Of a stretch of DNA of 6,283 nt, positions 4,269 to 6,283 are shown piece by piece. Position numbers and translations under genes: made by a program. The stretch is from Gammaproteobacteria bacterium (GTDB lineage Bacteria; Pseudomonadota; Gammaproteobacteria; Chromatiales; Chromatiaceae). The first letter of the stretch is position 1, and each line of letters opens with the position of its first letter. The stretch lies in assembly GCA_013041975.1 (NCBI GenBank), contig JABDQZ010000228.1, positions 1-6,283 on the forward strand. The letters run 5' to 3'. The notes beneath the pieces were generated by a model. It did no database searches. It saw only the letters and a list, made by a program, of their open reading frames with translations, and was not told the DNA's origin.

Positions 4269-6283
4269 ATGAATCTACAGTATCGACCAGAAATTGATGG
4301 CTTAAGAACTATTGCAGTTCTTTCCGTTATTATCTACCACGCAGAGTTTGCTTTTGACTCCTCTATCTTATTAAAAGGGGGCTTTTTTGGTGTAGATGTT
4401 TTCTTTGTTATTTCTGGCTTTCTGATTACTTCAACAATCATGAAGGAATATGAGAAGACTCGGCGAGTCTCAATTGTAGATTTTTATGAGCGTCGAGCAC
4501 GTAGAATATTGCCGGCTTTATTGACAGTAATGTTGGCTTCTCTTCCTTTTGCTTGGGAATATTTACTTCCAACACAACTCATAGATTTCTCAAAATCAAT
4601 AATAGCTTCACTGCTTTTTGGTTCAAACTTTTATTGGGATATAACACTTCAAGAGTATAGGGCGGAATCTTCCCTAATTAAACCCTTCCTGCATACTTGG
4701 TCTCTTGCTGTTGAAGAACAATATTATATTATCTTTCCACTAATACTTCTTGCAATTTATCGTTGGTGGAAAAGTCATACGGTAGTGCTGCTAACTGCTG
4801 GCTTTTTACTAAGCCTACAATTTTCTGAATTAATGTCTGCAAAAGACTTATCATTTTCTTTTTATATGCTACCAAGCCGTTTCTGGGAACTCTTGGCAGG
4901 TAGTCTACTAGCCAACATCCTATATTTTCACCCGCAAAAAGAAAATGATGCTCTTCTGAATAAAACTATGCCTGTTATTGGCATGTTTTTAGTTCTTTAT
5001 TCAATAATTTTTATTGATCTTGAATCAAATCATCCCGGGTATATTACTTTAGTACCGGTTATTGGCTCTATGCTCATTATTTGGTTTGCGAATGAAAAAG
5101 AGCTCGTTACAAAAATACTCTCAAGTAGGACATTTGTAGGTATTGGATTAATTTCTTATTCTTTGTATCTCTGGCATTACCCAATTTTCGCATTTGGCCG
5201 TATCAAAGACTCCACTCCATCTATGGATGACAAAATTGTATGGATTGCAGCAACATTTATTTTGTCTATTGCTACATATTTTCTAGTTGAAAAACCTTTT
5301 AGAAATAAGAAACGCATCAGTCGTAAGCATCTCCTTGTGATAATTATTTCTTTGACTGGCTTTGTTGGTGGCCTTTCTTATTACTGGATAGTAAATGAAG
5401 GTTTTATAGAAAGATTAAGTTACTTAAAGTCAGTTATTCAACAACCCCAAAGAGTTTGGGTTTCGAAGGATGGGCTAAGGTGTCATTCTGGTGGTGGTGG
5501 CAGGCAACCGCCTATCGAGGTCCATGACAGTTGTGTGTTTATACATAACCCAACCGGAAAATTTATTATCTCTCTTGGAGATAGTCATGCTGGAAGTTTA
5601 TCAGAAAAACTACGACTACTGGCTAAGGAAAATGAACTGAATTTTATTCAAATATCTAATATTGCCTGCCCGCATATTTTAGAGTATGGATCGAAACATT
5701 GTAGGAAAAGAGCCACTCAAGTTGTAGATTTCTTAGAGCAGTACCCAAACTCAACAATTGTTTACAGCGCAAGGATTCCACAATTCATGGAACAAAGTAG
5801 ATTTGATAACAAAGAAGGTGACAAAGAAGCCAAGTATAAACCTGTTAACGAAAACATAGTTGCCCTGGACTATAAAAGGCGATCTAGAATGTTAGAAAAA
5901 ACACTGAATAGTTGGATAGACTCTGGACATAAGCTTGTTCTTATATATCCAGTTCCAGAACAAGGTTTTCATGTTAAACGTAAATTGTTTATCCAAAGAC
6001 CAGTAATAAATAATGAAGATATGTTGCCTGACTTAAGCACTAGTTATAGCGTCTTTAAGAAAAGAGTTAAAAGTAGCTATGAAGCATTGAATAGAATCAA
6101 TGGGGATCAAGTACAACGAGTATATCCAGAAAAGGTATTCTGCGATGAACTTTCAGGAAGATGTTTTGCATCCAAAGGAAAACAAATCTTTTTTGGTAGT
6201 GACAACCATGTGTCTCCGTTAGGTTCTAGGCTAATTGTCAATGAAATTGCTAAGCAAATTAATCTTAATTCCCTCTCGGAAGG
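4269..6283 (+). CDS. Membrane O-acyltransferase: acyltransferase-3 domain fused to a periplasmic SGNH domain (OafA-like), 3' truncated by the window
   Basis: The frame is open from ATG 4269 to the window edge (671 codons and two bases), near the family's usual 600-690. Such proteins acetylate surface polysaccharides, often O-antigen: the membrane domain brings an acyl group across the inner membrane and the SGNH domain is thought to pass it to the sugar. The acyltransferase-3 part (about 5-345) starts YRPEIDGLRTIAV with R13 and H24 in the R-x10-H motif, then GGFFGVDVFFVISGFLIT, an RxxR motif at R75-R79, and HTWSLAVEEQYY (142-153). SYSLYLWHYPIF precedes the last helices of this part. A further helix (about 358-375) leads to a Cys405/Cys422 linker, followed by SGNH block I, LGDSHAGSL (Ser439). 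Near the end is GSDNHVSPLGS with His647. The ribosome binding site is poor (GGAAG, 13 bases upstream). AT-rich codons suit a transferred surface-polysaccharide gene. The substrate cannot be read from the sequence. Confidence 0.9.
   Translation, partial: MNLQYRPEIDGLRTIAVLSVIIYHAEFAFDSSILLKGGFFGVDVFFVISGFLITSTIMKEYEKTRRVSIVDFYERRARRILPALLTVMLASLPFAWEYLLPTQLIDFSKSIIASLLFGSNFYWDITLQEYRAESSLIKPFLHTWSLAVEEQYYIIFPLILLAIYRWWKSHTVVLLTAGFLLSLQFSELMSAKDLSFSFYMLPSRFWELLAGSLLANILYFHPQKENDALLNKTMPVIGMFLVLYSIIFIDLESNHPGYITLVPVIGSMLIIWFANEKELVTKILSSRTFVGIGLISYSLYLWHYPIFAFGRIKDSTPSMDDKIVWIAATFILSIATYFLVEKPFRNKKRISRKHLLVIIISLTGFVGGLSYYWIVNEGFIERLSYLKSVIQQPQRVWVSKDGLRCHSGGGGRQPPIEVHDSCVFIHNPTGKFIISLGDSHAGSLSEKLRLLAKENELNFIQISNIACPHILEYGSKHCRKRATQVVDFLEQYPNSTIVYSARIPQFMEQSRFDNKEGDKEAKYKPVNENIVALDYKRRSRMLEKTLNSWIDSGHKLVLIYPVPEQGFHVKRKLFIQRPVINNEDMLPDLSTSYSVFKKRVKSSYEALNRINGDQVQRVYPEKVFCDELSGRCFASKGKQIFFGSDNHVSPLGSRLIVNEIAKQINLNSLSE

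Noticed and set aside
1..6283. CRISPR array, insertion sequence or transposase, toxin-antitoxin pair
   Set aside because: No regularly spaced repeats, no transposase-like frame with terminal inverted repeats, and no paired small overlapping genes of those types were found.

Overview
The window looks like chromosomal DNA of a Gram-negative, probably gammaproteobacterial, host. The grounds are an outer-membrane secretin preceded by a GspC/PilP/MshK-like periplasmic protein, two small predicted lipoproteins, and an envelope acyltransferase. No gene pins down the genus. Base composition is patchy: the secretin is moderately balanced, the lipoprotein, inner-membrane and acyltransferase genes are AT-rich, and a short block near 3480-3620 is clearly GC-rich.

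Layout. Positions 1-1524 hold the end of a pilus or type II secretion type operon: the last 44 codons of a periplasmic partner protein, overlapped by a complete secretin gene. No ATPase or pilin gene follows within the window. From 1570 to about 3645 lies a low-density accessory stretch. It contains a minus-strand lipoprotein of unknown function (1570-2157), an apparently orphan plus-strand terminator (about 2258-2283), a decayed phage-type GH24 lysozyme (about 2473-2841), a second terminator-like hairpin (2951-2974), a small two-cysteine lipoprotein (3170-3424), and a C-terminal scrap of a VOC/glyoxalase-family gene (about 3480-3566) followed by an imperfect hairpin. The right end carries a divergent pair: a four-helix membrane protein on the minus strand (3646-4080) and a large membrane acyltransferase with a C-terminal SGNH domain (4269 to beyond 6283).

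How they work together. Only the first two genes form a clear functional unit: the periplasmic protein and the secretin would form the outer-membrane channel part of a pilus or secretion machine. The acyltransferase probably O-acetylates a surface polysaccharide. The genes between look like independent single-gene acquisitions plus relics, as expected of a variable site next to a conserved operon. I do not see a new multi-gene system. The observations most worth following are the frameshifted lysozyme relic, the GC-rich VOC relic with its hairpin, the terminator separated from the secretin gene by an antisense gene, and a possible non-canonical SGNH catalytic motif in the acyltransferase.
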